64,000 bases of DNA from a virus, in IMG/VR virus record IMGVR_UViG_3300028275_000015, positions 20,128 to 84,127 of that record; one strand, given 5' to 3'. Position 1 is the stretch's first letter. Each line of letters opens with the position of its first letter. The position numbers and the translations under genes were made by a program. The notes below the pieces were generated by a model. That model searched no databases and was not told the DNA's origin. It was given only the letters and a program-made list of their open reading frames with translations. Positions 29,059 to 36,862 of this stretch are shown here, piece by piece.

Positions 29059-29700
29059 ATGAAACGAGCACTAATTGATAGCAACAACTCTAGAGTAATT
29101 CAGATTGTTAACATCGGAGAAGAATTTGAAGTACACTCAGCATTGTATTGGGTAGATTGTCCCGATGATGCTGACACATACTACCTGTATGATCCAGAAG
29201 AGTTAACATTTGAAGACCCACATGCGGCATCTAAAGACGAATTTGGAAATCCTGTAGAGCCATTTACTATGCAACGTCAACGTGCATACCCTCCAGCAGG
29301 CGATCAAATGGATATGTTATGGAAAGAAATTAGAGATACTGGTGGTATTTCAGCAGACGGTGCTTGGTTCCAATCTATACTAGCCGTAAAAGAATCAATT
29401 CCTAAGCCTGTAGCCTACGATCCAGCAAACCCTATTGCTTCTACAACTACACAATGGTATACATCTGATGGACAGTTTGTTCAGTTATTTTCAGAAGTTA
29501 GCGGAACAGGTGGCAAAGGATCTGGTGCTAAGTTTAAAGTAAGAAAAGCAGGCGATGTGTATCAGGTTATTGCTACAACTGGCGGCACAGGATACAAAGC
29601 CAACGATGTAATTACATTGTCAGGTAATGATTATAATTGTGCTGTTACAGTATCTGAAGTAGATAATACAGGTAGCATTGTTACAGTATCTGTGAATTAA
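29059..29700 (+). CDS. Fibre-accessory or virion protein with YP-GDQ motif (213 aa)
   Basis: Residues about 75-120 hold RQRAYPPAGDQMDMLWKE ... ILAVKESIPKP, a motif of the R-x-x-x-YP-x-x-GDQ-x-D-x-L type common in phage fibre-associated and fibre-chaperone proteins. The C-terminal 60 residues (GSGAKFKVRKAGDVYQVIAT, GTGYKANDVITLSG) are a copy of a module found also in the giant fibres and the 1901-aa fibre. It is the last + strand gene of the block and overlaps the convergent oxygenase gene by 4 nt. Either a virion component or an assembly factor; the sequence does not decide. Confidence 0.55.
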   Translation: MKRALIDSNNSRVIQIVNIGEEFEVHSALYWVDCPDDADTYYLYDPEELTFEDPHAASKDEFGNPVEPFTMQRQRAYPPAGDQMDMLWKEIRDTGGISADGAWFQSILAVKESIPKPVAYDPANPIASTTTQWYTSDGQFVQLFSEVSGTGGKGSGAKFKVRKAGDVYQVIATTGGTGYKANDVITLSGNDYNCAVTVSEVDNTGSIVTVSVN

Positions 29701-30272
29701 ACACAGACACTATTAAACGCAATTAATATTCTTCTATCTTTTCCCAAGTATGGTTTTGCATAATGCAACATTATACTTGGGAATATTATTAAGCGTCCAG
29801 GAATAAATTCTGCAGAGAAATTTTCATCAAAAAATTCTAGCCCGGGACGTTCGGGCAACTTAAACATATTAAACCATATATTATTTCCGCTCTGCGGCTC
29901 ATCGGCATCTATATAAAATATACCACTCCAGGTAGAGTCTGGGTGTCTATGTGGTTCATGCTGACCCAATGGACGAGTAACGTGTGCCCAACTTTCTGTA
30001 ATTGCTATATGATAATCCGATTTGTTTACAGCATTAACAAAGTCTCTAGTAGTACTGTTTAACCAAGTATCAAGAGCTTTTAACTCTGAATGTTGCTGTA
30101 AGAAACTAAAATTAGATTCCCATAAGTTTGTTTTAACCTTAGGTGCAATATTAGATTCTATGACATTAGGTTTTTCTTCTCTAAGGCATAGATCAACAAT
30201 CGCATCTTTGTGATCGGTAAATTCTTTCCATTCAAATATTCCTACAGGAATAGCACCAACTGATATTATCAT
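29697..30272 (-). CDS. Putative 2OG-Fe(II) oxygenase, TIGR02466-like
   Basis: A predicted non-haem iron dioxygenase of the double-stranded beta-helix fold. The distal half has the family layout: EPHRHPDSTWSGIFYI (metal histidines in HRH), a stretch ending PGRLIIFPSIMLHYAKPY with the distal His, then DRRILIAFN with the 2OG-binding Arg. The start used here is the ATG at 30272, which overlaps the upstream TGA as ATGA; a longer reading from 30281 adds three residues. It is the last gene of the minus-strand enzyme island. Substrate is unknown; hydroxylation of a protein or small molecule is the family expectation. Confidence 0.7.
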   Translation of the reverse strand: MIISVGAIPVGIFEWKEFTDHKDAIVDLCLREEKPNVIESNIAPKVKTNLWESNFSFLQQHSELKALDTWLNSTTRDFVNAVNKSDYHIAITESWAHVTRPLGQHEPHRHPDSTWSGIFYIDADEPQSGNNIWFNMFKLPERPGLEFFDENFSAEFIPGRLIIFPSIMLHYAKPYLGKDRRILIAFNSVCV

Positions 30273-30943
30273 CTTACACACGTATTAACAACTAAACGGT
30301 GACCGCTATTGCATCTAGCCGCACTATGATACCTTGCACCGTTGAATATTGCTACCCTTCCCTTTTTTGGAGTTACTCTTTTAATAACACTAAAATTAGT
30401 CTTATCAACTTGACTATCGATCAATTCCAGAATAGTTTGATCATAAAATGTTAGATCTTTGCCCTCTAATTGGGCCTTTATTTCCTGCGTTTCTAAAATA
30501 TCCTTTACTGTTTTATCAAAAAATACAGTATCGCCGCCATCGCTGTCGCTGGCATAATATAAACACACCATATGATCTTCAGGAGTGTCTACATGAATAT
30601 GATCAAAGTCGTTAGGACCGCATCCAGGCACAGGAAATGTTAAAAAACTTCTTGAAAACAATACATTATCAAATGGCAGATTTGCCTTATGAAAAGATTC
30701 AAACACCATAGGTAAAATCATAGGATACAAATCACTAGTAGATCCAGTTCTTACACTATAAAACGATTTTGCAAAACCAGGTTTAGTTTTTAAATCTAGT
30801 TTGTCAATCACGTTGTCTGCTAATGCAACATCTCGAGAAAACTGCCAAGTACTAGACGGAGATAATAACCAATTTTCTATCATATCCTGATACTGCGGAC
30901 AGATAACATCATCTAATACTAAAATTTCATTTATATCTATCAT
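30269..30943 (-). CDS. Putative 2OG-Fe(II) oxygenase, prolyl-hydroxylase-like (pair member B)
   Basis: The motif DHIHVDTPEDHMVCLYYASD supplies the HxD metal pair, followed by GGDTVFFD. The C-terminus TPKKGRVAIFNGARYHSAARCNSGHRLVVN supplies the distal His and 2OG-binding Arg. It is a clear paralogue of the next upstream gene (shared VTPKKGRV-x-x-FNG and YHS). I place the start at the ATG at 30943, one base after the upstream stop; an ATG at 30955 and a TTG at 30958 are also in frame. Substrate unknown. Confidence 0.7.
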   Translation of the reverse strand: MIDINEILVLDDVICPQYQDMIENWLLSPSSTWQFSRDVALADNVIDKLDLKTKPGFAKSFYSVRTGSTSDLYPMILPMVFESFHKANLPFDNVLFSRSFLTFPVPGCGPNDFDHIHVDTPEDHMVCLYYASDSDGGDTVFFDKTVKDILETQEIKAQLEGKDLTFYDQTILELIDSQVDKTNFSVIKRVTPKKGRVAIFNGARYHSAARCNSGHRLVVNTCVR

Positions 30944-30944
30944 T

Positions 30945-31583
30945 TTATTCCACATCAAAATTTATAATACAACGTCTTCCTTGTGTAGGAGTACTACTGC
31001 TATGATAATGTTTTCCGTTAAACAATACTACTCGTCCTTTTTTGGGAGTTACTCGTTGTTTGATAGTAAACACTTCTTCATTAATGCCAGGAACATTGGG
31101 CACAATATCTGTGGTTTGATCATATATTATTGTATCGCCATCGCTGTCATTGACATAATAAAGACAAACTATGTGCGGTATGTTGTCATCAACGTGCGGA
31201 TTATTAATGCTGGTTTGTTCTGTGGGAAATTGTAAAAAAGATCTGGCTTGAATTATATTCGACAATTTAAAATCAATTTTTGTCAATGCTTCATATAACA
31301 GCGGTAATAATAAATTATACACAGGACTCATGCCATTAAATGTTGGCACTATAGGATGCACTAGTCCAAGATTTTGTTTTTTAACTTTTCTAGTATTAGA
31401 GTATGTAATGTCGTCCAATAAAAACCAAGGAATACTCATTTCGCTTAATAGTGTTTTTTCAAGATCATCTTGATACATGTGATTAATCACGTCGTCAATA
31501 ACTATAATATCATCGAATGATATCTGAGGTTTTAAAGAATCTTGAAATTTAAAAAATTCTTTGGACTTAGCACTACCAATCAT
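30945..31583 (-). CDS. Putative 2OG-Fe(II) oxygenase, prolyl-hydroxylase-like (pair member A)
   Basis: Residues 129-155 read NPHVDDNIPHIVCLYYVNDSDGDTIIYD (split here: NPHVDDN gives H130 and D132 of the iron site). Residues 178-212 contain TPKKGRVVLFNGKHYHSS with the distal His and QGRRCIINFD with the 2OG-binding Arg. The N-terminal 110 residues are mostly helical. It is paralogous to the downstream gene, suggesting a local duplication. It overlaps the DUF6065-like gene upstream by 4 nt. The target could be a protein side chain or a halogenase product; neither is shown. Confidence 0.7.
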   Translation of the reverse strand: MIGSAKSKEFFKFQDSLKPQISFDDIIVIDDVINHMYQDDLEKTLLSEMSIPWFLLDDITYSNTRKVKKQNLGLVHPIVPTFNGMSPVYNLLLPLLYEALTKIDFKLSNIIQARSFLQFPTEQTSINNPHVDDNIPHIVCLYYVNDSDGDTIIYDQTTDIVPNVPGINEEVFTIKQRVTPKKGRVVLFNGKHYHSSSTPTQGRRCIINFDVE

Positions 31584-32314
31584 AAGTCTAAATCTTTCCT
31601 ATCTAATAGATAATTAACTTTATTTTTTATAAATTGTCTCCAGCCATATCTGCTTAACTGTCCTAGTCCCAACAAGGAGTCTTTTCTTTTAGCATCAGAT
31701 TCGTTATATTCTCTGCTAACGGCGGTAATAGTTTCCTTCTTAAATGGAATAACTTGAACTAACGGATCGCCCATTTTAATTAATGTGTCCTTGGGTTCGA
31801 ACAACATGATATTAATTGGATTATGATTTGGCACTCTGTCAGAATCTACAATAGCAGGTACTGCTTGATAATTTGCATTATGAAACCACATAGGCATCCA
31901 CATTAAACTATACCCAGGTGCTGTATAGATACTCCACGGATTGTCAATTTTAATATCTGTTCTAAATTTAAATCTATTAAACATCTCACCAAACTGTTCT
32001 TCAGGATGTGTTCTATGTTGATAGTTTAAATTACTGTAGTTTACATGATATTGGTCGTTTTGAAATTTTATTTCAATATCGCACCATGCCGGAATAACAT
32101 ACCCTGCCTGCAAATAATTGTTTACCGCAGGACATAATCTTACACTTAACAACGATGCAGAATTAAAATGATCAAACGGACAAATGTTTCCAGGATGCAA
32201 TTCTTCATATTCTTTAGGCAAAAAGTTTCCAGCAGGCAACACAGGAGCGTGAGTCCTTATAGCCCACTCTCTACAAGTAAATGTAATAATCGGTTCTTGT
32301 TTCTTTTTAAACAT
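31580..32314 (-). CDS. DUF6065-like protein (244 aa)
   Basis: A soluble protein with the layout RLCPAVNNYLQAGYVIPAW, DNPWSIYTAPGYSLMWMP, VPAIVDSDRV and MGDPLVQVIPFKKE. This matches my recollection of the DUF6065 family, whose function is unknown and which occurs in bacteria and phages. It overlaps the first halogenase gene by 8 nt, so it is almost certainly co-expressed with it. The 253-aa protein at the other end of the halogenase array may be a distant relative. A role as substrate carrier, chaperone or recognition partner for the halogenases is only a hypothesis. Confidence 0.5.
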   Translation of the reverse strand: MFKKKQEPIITFTCREWAIRTHAPVLPAGNFLPKEYEELHPGNICPFDHFNSASLLSVRLCPAVNNYLQAGYVIPAWCDIEIKFQNDQYHVNYSNLNYQHRTHPEEQFGEMFNRFKFRTDIKIDNPWSIYTAPGYSLMWMPMWFHNANYQAVPAIVDSDRVPNHNPINIMLFEPKDTLIKMGDPLVQVIPFKKETITAVSREYNESDAKRKDSLLGLGQLSRYGWRQFIKNKVNYLLDRKDLDL

Positions 32315-33878
32315 TATACTTGTCTTTTAAGAACTGATATAAAGTAGGAGCGGCATCTGCAATCTTTTTCCAATAAGTTTTATTTGACTCCCAAATATCA
32401 AATGAATCATTAACATAATCTAACCGTCTATTAAATTTAAATTCTGATCGTTTGATAACTGATTCTGTAATAGGGAAATAATTTAATCCAGCGGCAATGA
32501 AAAGTGCGCCACCTGTACTTGAGTCGTACATTGATTGAACATCTCTTTTAAAGATGGCATTATCAAATCCATACCCTAAAAAGTCACCTGGAATTCTTTT
32601 TCCATTATTAAATTTACGCTCTCTAGCATCTCTCCAATATTGAGTGTCACTGCGTTGGCTTAATAAGTAGTGCATACTTACAAACTCTGCAAACGCTCTG
32701 AAGTCTCCTCGATTTGCTTCGTTAAATCCAACTTTATCAATTAAACTTATATCATCGCGAGATAAAGTTTTAACTAATCTATGCAAAAATTCGTGTACGG
32801 TGAACAAGCCATTAGACTCTAATGGTTCTATGAATCCTGCACTTAGTCCAATAGCACAAACATTTTTATGGAAGAGTTCTTCGTGAATACCTACACGCAT
32901 TTTAATTAATTTAAATTCTAATGTGTCGATTAAATCTGCAGGATTATTTTCCTTCAAGTAACGTTTAAATTCTTCTAACGCATCTTCGTTGGATACATAA
33001 GCATCACTGAATACATAACCAGTACCAATTCTAGACCATAAGGGAATATTCCACACCCAGCCGTGTTCAATAGCAGTACAGTTAGTGTAAGGTTCCAACT
33101 GACTTTCTTTGTCTGTATAAGGCATTCTAGTTGCCCATGCGCTGTTATTGGGTAGTATGTCTGAATAACTCTCGAATGGCACACCTAGTGCTTTTCCTAG
33201 TAGTAGACTTTTCCAACCTGTGCAGTCGATGTATAAATCTGCTGTGATTTTTTCACCTGTAGTTAGCTCAACACACTTAACACCTGCGCTATCAGTTTCG
33301 ATATCTTCTTTGATAGTGCCTACAATATGCTGAACTCCTCGGGGCTTACAATATTCTTCACGTAGCCACATACCAAACTTAGTAGCATCAAAGTGATAAG
33401 CCACATCGCTGTCGTAGCGCCAACCAGGTAGCTCATCATTTTCATTTTTAATAATTTTATTTTGATTAACTAACTGCATAGCGGGAAAGAAACACTCTGC
33501 AAAATCTGTATTTGGAGTTCCAGGATACTTGGCCTTTTTAATAAACCAGTCGTTTACACCGAATACTGTTCCCACATTCCAGGAGTCTCCGAAAGGATAA
33601 TGAAATCCACCAGATCCTTTGCCTGCCCAGTCTGTGAATTTGATGCTCATCTTAAGACCAGCATCTGTGTATTTCATAAAATCGTCTTCTTTAATATCAA
33701 GTATGTGTAGCCATTCATTAATTTGACCTAATGTGCTTTCGCCCACCCCTACAGTAGGAACATCTGCACTTTCAATTAAAGAGATAGTTTTTTCTGGAAA
33801 GAATTTTATAAGAGTTGCGGCAGTCATCCAACCGGCGCTACCACCTCCGACTACAACTATGCTATTGATTTTTGACAT
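32307..33878 (-). CDS. Flavin-dependent tryptophan-type halogenase 1
   Basis: FAD-dependent halogenases use FADH2, oxygen and a halide to make HOX, which is relayed by a lysine to an electron-rich substrate. All hallmarks are here: the FAD Rossmann motif GGGSAGW (11-17), GVGES (44-48), the catalytic Lys (K76, in AGLKMSIKFTDW), the WxWxIP signature (274-279, GWVWNIPLW) and the EPLE segment with the catalytic Glu (E354). At 523 aa it matches PrnA/RebH in length. The gene is the last of four tandem halogenases and overlaps the DUF6065-like gene by 8 nt. No flavin reductase is nearby, so reduced flavin would come from the host or from elsewhere in the genome. Halide and substrate are unknown. Confidence 0.88.
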   Translation of the reverse strand: MSKINSIVVVGGGSAGWMTAATLIKFFPEKTISLIESADVPTVGVGESTLGQINEWLHILDIKEDDFMKYTDAGLKMSIKFTDWAGKGSGGFHYPFGDSWNVGTVFGVNDWFIKKAKYPGTPNTDFAECFFPAMQLVNQNKIIKNENDELPGWRYDSDVAYHFDATKFGMWLREEYCKPRGVQHIVGTIKEDIETDSAGVKCVELTTGEKITADLYIDCTGWKSLLLGKALGVPFESYSDILPNNSAWATRMPYTDKESQLEPYTNCTAIEHGWVWNIPLWSRIGTGYVFSDAYVSNEDALEEFKRYLKENNPADLIDTLEFKLIKMRVGIHEELFHKNVCAIGLSAGFIEPLESNGLFTVHEFLHRLVKTLSRDDISLIDKVGFNEANRGDFRAFAEFVSMHYLLSQRSDTQYWRDARERKFNNGKRIPGDFLGYGFDNAIFKRDVQSMYDSSTGGALFIAAGLNYFPITESVIKRSEFKFNRRLDYVNDSFDIWESNKTYWKKIADAAPTLYQFLKDKYNV

Positions 33879-33879
33879 T

Positions 33880-35376
33880 TTATTTTCCTAAGGCTTTATT
33901 ATAATTACCTATAAATTTTTCAAGACCTACTTTATGTGGAATATGAGGTAATGTATTTTCTAAATGTTTTTGTTCGTCGACAATCCTATCACAATGCTGT
34001 CTAATTTCCGGAGTCAGCATCATATATTCATGTTTGACACGTTCTGGATTTAAGAGATTTAATCCGTGTAATGTAACTATCCAATTATCAGCAGTAAACA
34101 GTACATACTTTTGATCAAATTCTAATACCAATGGCAGTCGTTTGCTCCACTTTTCTAAATTATCTTTTAATCTTTTAGGTACCCAGGTGTCTCTGTTATT
34201 TTTAAGATCCTTCCAGAATGCTGTATCTTCTCTGGGTACGTAGTAATGTACTGCAATAAAATCTAAAATATTTTCGCAGATGTCGTCTACTCGTTTATTG
34301 TATATTCCGGCCACTTCGTCTGGACTGTTGGTCCAACTAGGCAATAAATTCATAATTAAAAAAGTCTGCAAAATAGTTTGACTAATGGCACTACTTTCTA
34401 GTGGCTCTACAAAACTAGAACATAAGCCGATACTAGCGCAGTTTTTAATCCAAGTGCGGTCAAGTTTACCTGCATCAAACTTGATTTTCTTTGCTATGTT
34501 TATTTTTCTACCTAACTTTGCTTCGACTTCTGCCTGCGCCTGGTCGAAATCTATGTACTTGTCACTGAACACATAGCCGTTGCCCCATCGACCATGTACG
34601 GGAGTATTCCACATCCAACCATAATCCATACCGGTTGCGCTGGTGTAAATTGGATATTCGTCTGTATCTTCTGTAGGAAATGCAATAGCACTATTAACCC
34701 AAAGATTATCTTTATAACTTTCCCACTTTGCTCCAAGTTTTTTCATTATCACTTTGGCAAAACCAGAACAGTCAACAAAGAAATCTGCCGAGTGTACGGC
34801 ATTTTCTCCAATTAGTTCTTTAACATATCCGTTGTCGTCTAAGATTACATCTACAATTTTATCATCTATTGTAGGAATGTTTCTTTCTTTACACAACTTA
34901 TGTAAGTAGTCGTTGGTGGAAAATGTATTGAAATGAAATTGATTAACAGGGCAAGGAACATTAAGATTTACCCAATCTTCGGGTACTGTGCTATCGATTG
35001 TACGTTTTTGAATAATGTCTAAAGGACCAGCACCTTCTGCAATTAATTTAGCGTAAACTGCTAGATAATCTCCAGCGGGTCTTGCATAAGGTTCACAGGT
35101 AGCATGCCAGTAATCAGGCACACCCCAATTACTAAATTTTATTCCTGTTTTAAGAGTAGCATCGCAGGCAACCAGCGTATCTTCTAACCTAACACCTATA
35201 GTTTCGCAGAAGTATCTCCAATGTTCTGTAGCGCCTTCCCCTACACCTATAACTCCAACGGAAGAACTTTCGATAACTTTAATATCTAAATGTTCATGTT
35301 GCCTTTTTAACATCAAGGCAGTAATTAATCCGCTGGTGCCGCCACCTAATACTATTATACTTTTAATTGTTTTCAT
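33880..35376 (-). CDS. Flavin-dependent tryptophan-type halogenase 2
   Basis: A 498-aa FAD-dependent halogenase. The FAD motif is GGGTSGL (11-17), a variant of the usual GGG-x-AGW. GVGEGATEHW follows at 44-53. The catalytic Lys is K76 (ATLKTGIKFSNW), the signature is GWMWNTP (253-259, Thr replacing Ile), and EPLE ends at E327. ADFFVDCSGF near 198-206 is the conserved NAD/FAD-region strand. It resembles halogenase 4 more than 1 or 3 in these motifs. It ends one base before halogenase 1 begins and overlaps halogenase 3 by 14 nt. Active-site residues are intact, so it should be catalytic; the substrate is unknown. Confidence 0.87.
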   Translation of the reverse strand: MKTIKSIIVLGGGTSGLITALMLKRQHEHLDIKVIESSSVGVIGVGEGATEHWRYFCETIGVRLEDTLVACDATLKTGIKFSNWGVPDYWHATCEPYARPAGDYLAVYAKLIAEGAGPLDIIQKRTIDSTVPEDWVNLNVPCPVNQFHFNTFSTNDYLHKLCKERNIPTIDDKIVDVILDDNGYVKELIGENAVHSADFFVDCSGFAKVIMKKLGAKWESYKDNLWVNSAIAFPTEDTDEYPIYTSATGMDYGWMWNTPVHGRWGNGYVFSDKYIDFDQAQAEVEAKLGRKINIAKKIKFDAGKLDRTWIKNCASIGLCSSFVEPLESSAISQTILQTFLIMNLLPSWTNSPDEVAGIYNKRVDDICENILDFIAVHYYVPREDTAFWKDLKNNRDTWVPKRLKDNLEKWSKRLPLVLEFDQKYVLFTADNWIVTLHGLNLLNPERVKHEYMMLTPEIRQHCDRIVDEQKHLENTLPHIPHKVGLEKFIGNYNKALGK

Positions 35377-36862
35377 AAACCAATTTTACCCATTCTTCTA
35401 AAGTATAGCAGATTGATGTTATGTTGTCAACATCGTTAGATAATTTTTGGTATGATTGGTGAAAGTCTTCAAATATAGTTGACCGTTTGGATAATAGACG
35501 TTGTCTAAGTTTGTCTTTATTGATTAAATCCAGTCCTTGGATAACAACTGCATAATTTTCTAAAGCATATACTTCTGTATTGTCGATACCTAATGATCCA
35601 GATTTCCATAGATCTAATTTATGCTGTAATGACGCCGATATACGCTGTGGATTAGAGTTATGATCCTGCCAAAAATCGGAATCATTTCTGTGTCCTCGAT
35701 AATGTAGTGAAAGGAAATCGCTGATATCAAACATTATTTTTTGATATTTGTCATTAAATGATTTTTGTTCATACACGGTATTACTGTCGGGAGACCAAAA
35801 TTCTGACAATATTTTTAATTGTTCAGCAACAGATGCTAGTCCGTTCGACTCCAACGGCTCTAAAAATCCCGAACTAATTCCAACGGCAATTACATTATTT
35901 TTCCAAGAATTTAAAAACAACCCAGGTGTAAATTTTAAATTAGCCACCGGATCTATCTTTATATTAAAATATTTTTCTGCTTCGTCTATTGCCTGATCCG
36001 CAGTAATTCTGTCGGGGTCGTAAATGTATCCATTACCTGCCCTATGTTTTAAATTAATATTCCAAGACCATCCATTTTTCAATGCTGTCATTTCGGTATA
36101 ATTTTTAAGTACAGGCTCGTTCCACCATGCTACAACTGCCCTAGCAGGAAAATATTCGCTTAAATCCTTAAAAGGTTCATTTAATTCTTTTTGTAGAAGT
36201 AGTCTGGCGAATCCGGAGCAATCAAAAAACCAATCTGCATTTATTTGATCCCTAGTATCTAATGTAATAGAATCAATGTCACCGTTGAGTGCTTTATTAG
36301 ATTTAATATACTTGCCTTCGATTAGTTTAATCCCCTTGCTTATGCCGCGACGTTTCATATAGTCGGCATTGGCGCGGCTGTCGAAGTGCCACATAGGTAG
36401 TGTAATAACATTAAATTTACCTACACTACTAGGACTGATAGGCAATTTATTCACACGCTGTAACGATCCGTTGTAGAATATTTTTTCAGTAGGTATGCCT
36501 TCCGCCAATGAACAGGCTAAAAAATCATTACCCAATCCAAACTCTGGAAACTTAGCATTAAAGTCTAATCTATACCAGTCTGGTATAAGCCCATGAACAA
36601 ACTCTGTTCCTATTCCGTTCCAATTTACAAATTTGCCGCCGAGTTTAGGCATGGCATTTACAGACACTATCCAGTCATCAAACGGAATTTCTAAAAAGTT
36701 GAATAGTTTATTAAGGGATGCGGAACCACTTTCTCCAGCAATAATAGGTGGAGTATTAGGGTCTTCTATTACTGTCACATCGCAGGCAGGCCACACTTGT
36801 TTAACAAACAAAGCAGTTAACCAGCCAGCACTTCCTCCGCCTAATATTGCGATGGTTTTCAT
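35363..36862 (-). CDS. Flavin-dependent tryptophan-type halogenase 3
   Basis: A 499-aa FAD-dependent halogenase. GGGSAGW lies at 8-14, the catalytic Lys is K73 (AMPKLGGKFVNW) and EPLE ends at E338. The signature reads GWSWNIN (264-270), with Asn in place of the usual Pro, and the second glycine motif is IAGES rather than GVGES. These departures could change flavin-tunnel or substrate geometry but the catalytic pair is kept. It overlaps halogenase 4 upstream by 4 nt (ATGA) and halogenase 2 downstream by 14 nt. Substrate unknown. Confidence 0.86.
   Translation of the reverse strand: MKTIAILGGGSAGWLTALFVKQVWPACDVTVIEDPNTPPIIAGESGSASLNKLFNFLEIPFDDWIVSVNAMPKLGGKFVNWNGIGTEFVHGLIPDWYRLDFNAKFPEFGLGNDFLACSLAEGIPTEKIFYNGSLQRVNKLPISPSSVGKFNVITLPMWHFDSRANADYMKRRGISKGIKLIEGKYIKSNKALNGDIDSITLDTRDQINADWFFDCSGFARLLLQKELNEPFKDLSEYFPARAVVAWWNEPVLKNYTEMTALKNGWSWNINLKHRAGNGYIYDPDRITADQAIDEAEKYFNIKIDPVANLKFTPGLFLNSWKNNVIAVGISSGFLEPLESNGLASVAEQLKILSEFWSPDSNTVYEQKSFNDKYQKIMFDISDFLSLHYRGHRNDSDFWQDHNSNPQRISASLQHKLDLWKSGSLGIDNTEVYALENYAVVIQGLDLINKDKLRQRLLSKRSTIFEDFHQSYQKLSNDVDNITSICYTLEEWVKLVYENN

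Noticed and set aside
28704-29087. 127-aa minus-strand frame under adhesin 3
   Set aside because: It is a shadow of the Gly-rich plus-strand gene; the composition (Tyr/His/Arg runs) follows from GGN codons and there is no ribosome binding site.
29685-29710. Bidirectional terminator between the fibre block and the enzyme island
   Set aside because: TCTGTG ... CACAGA can pair across the convergent stops, but the stem is AT-rich with a 7-nt loop and lacks a U-tract on either strand.
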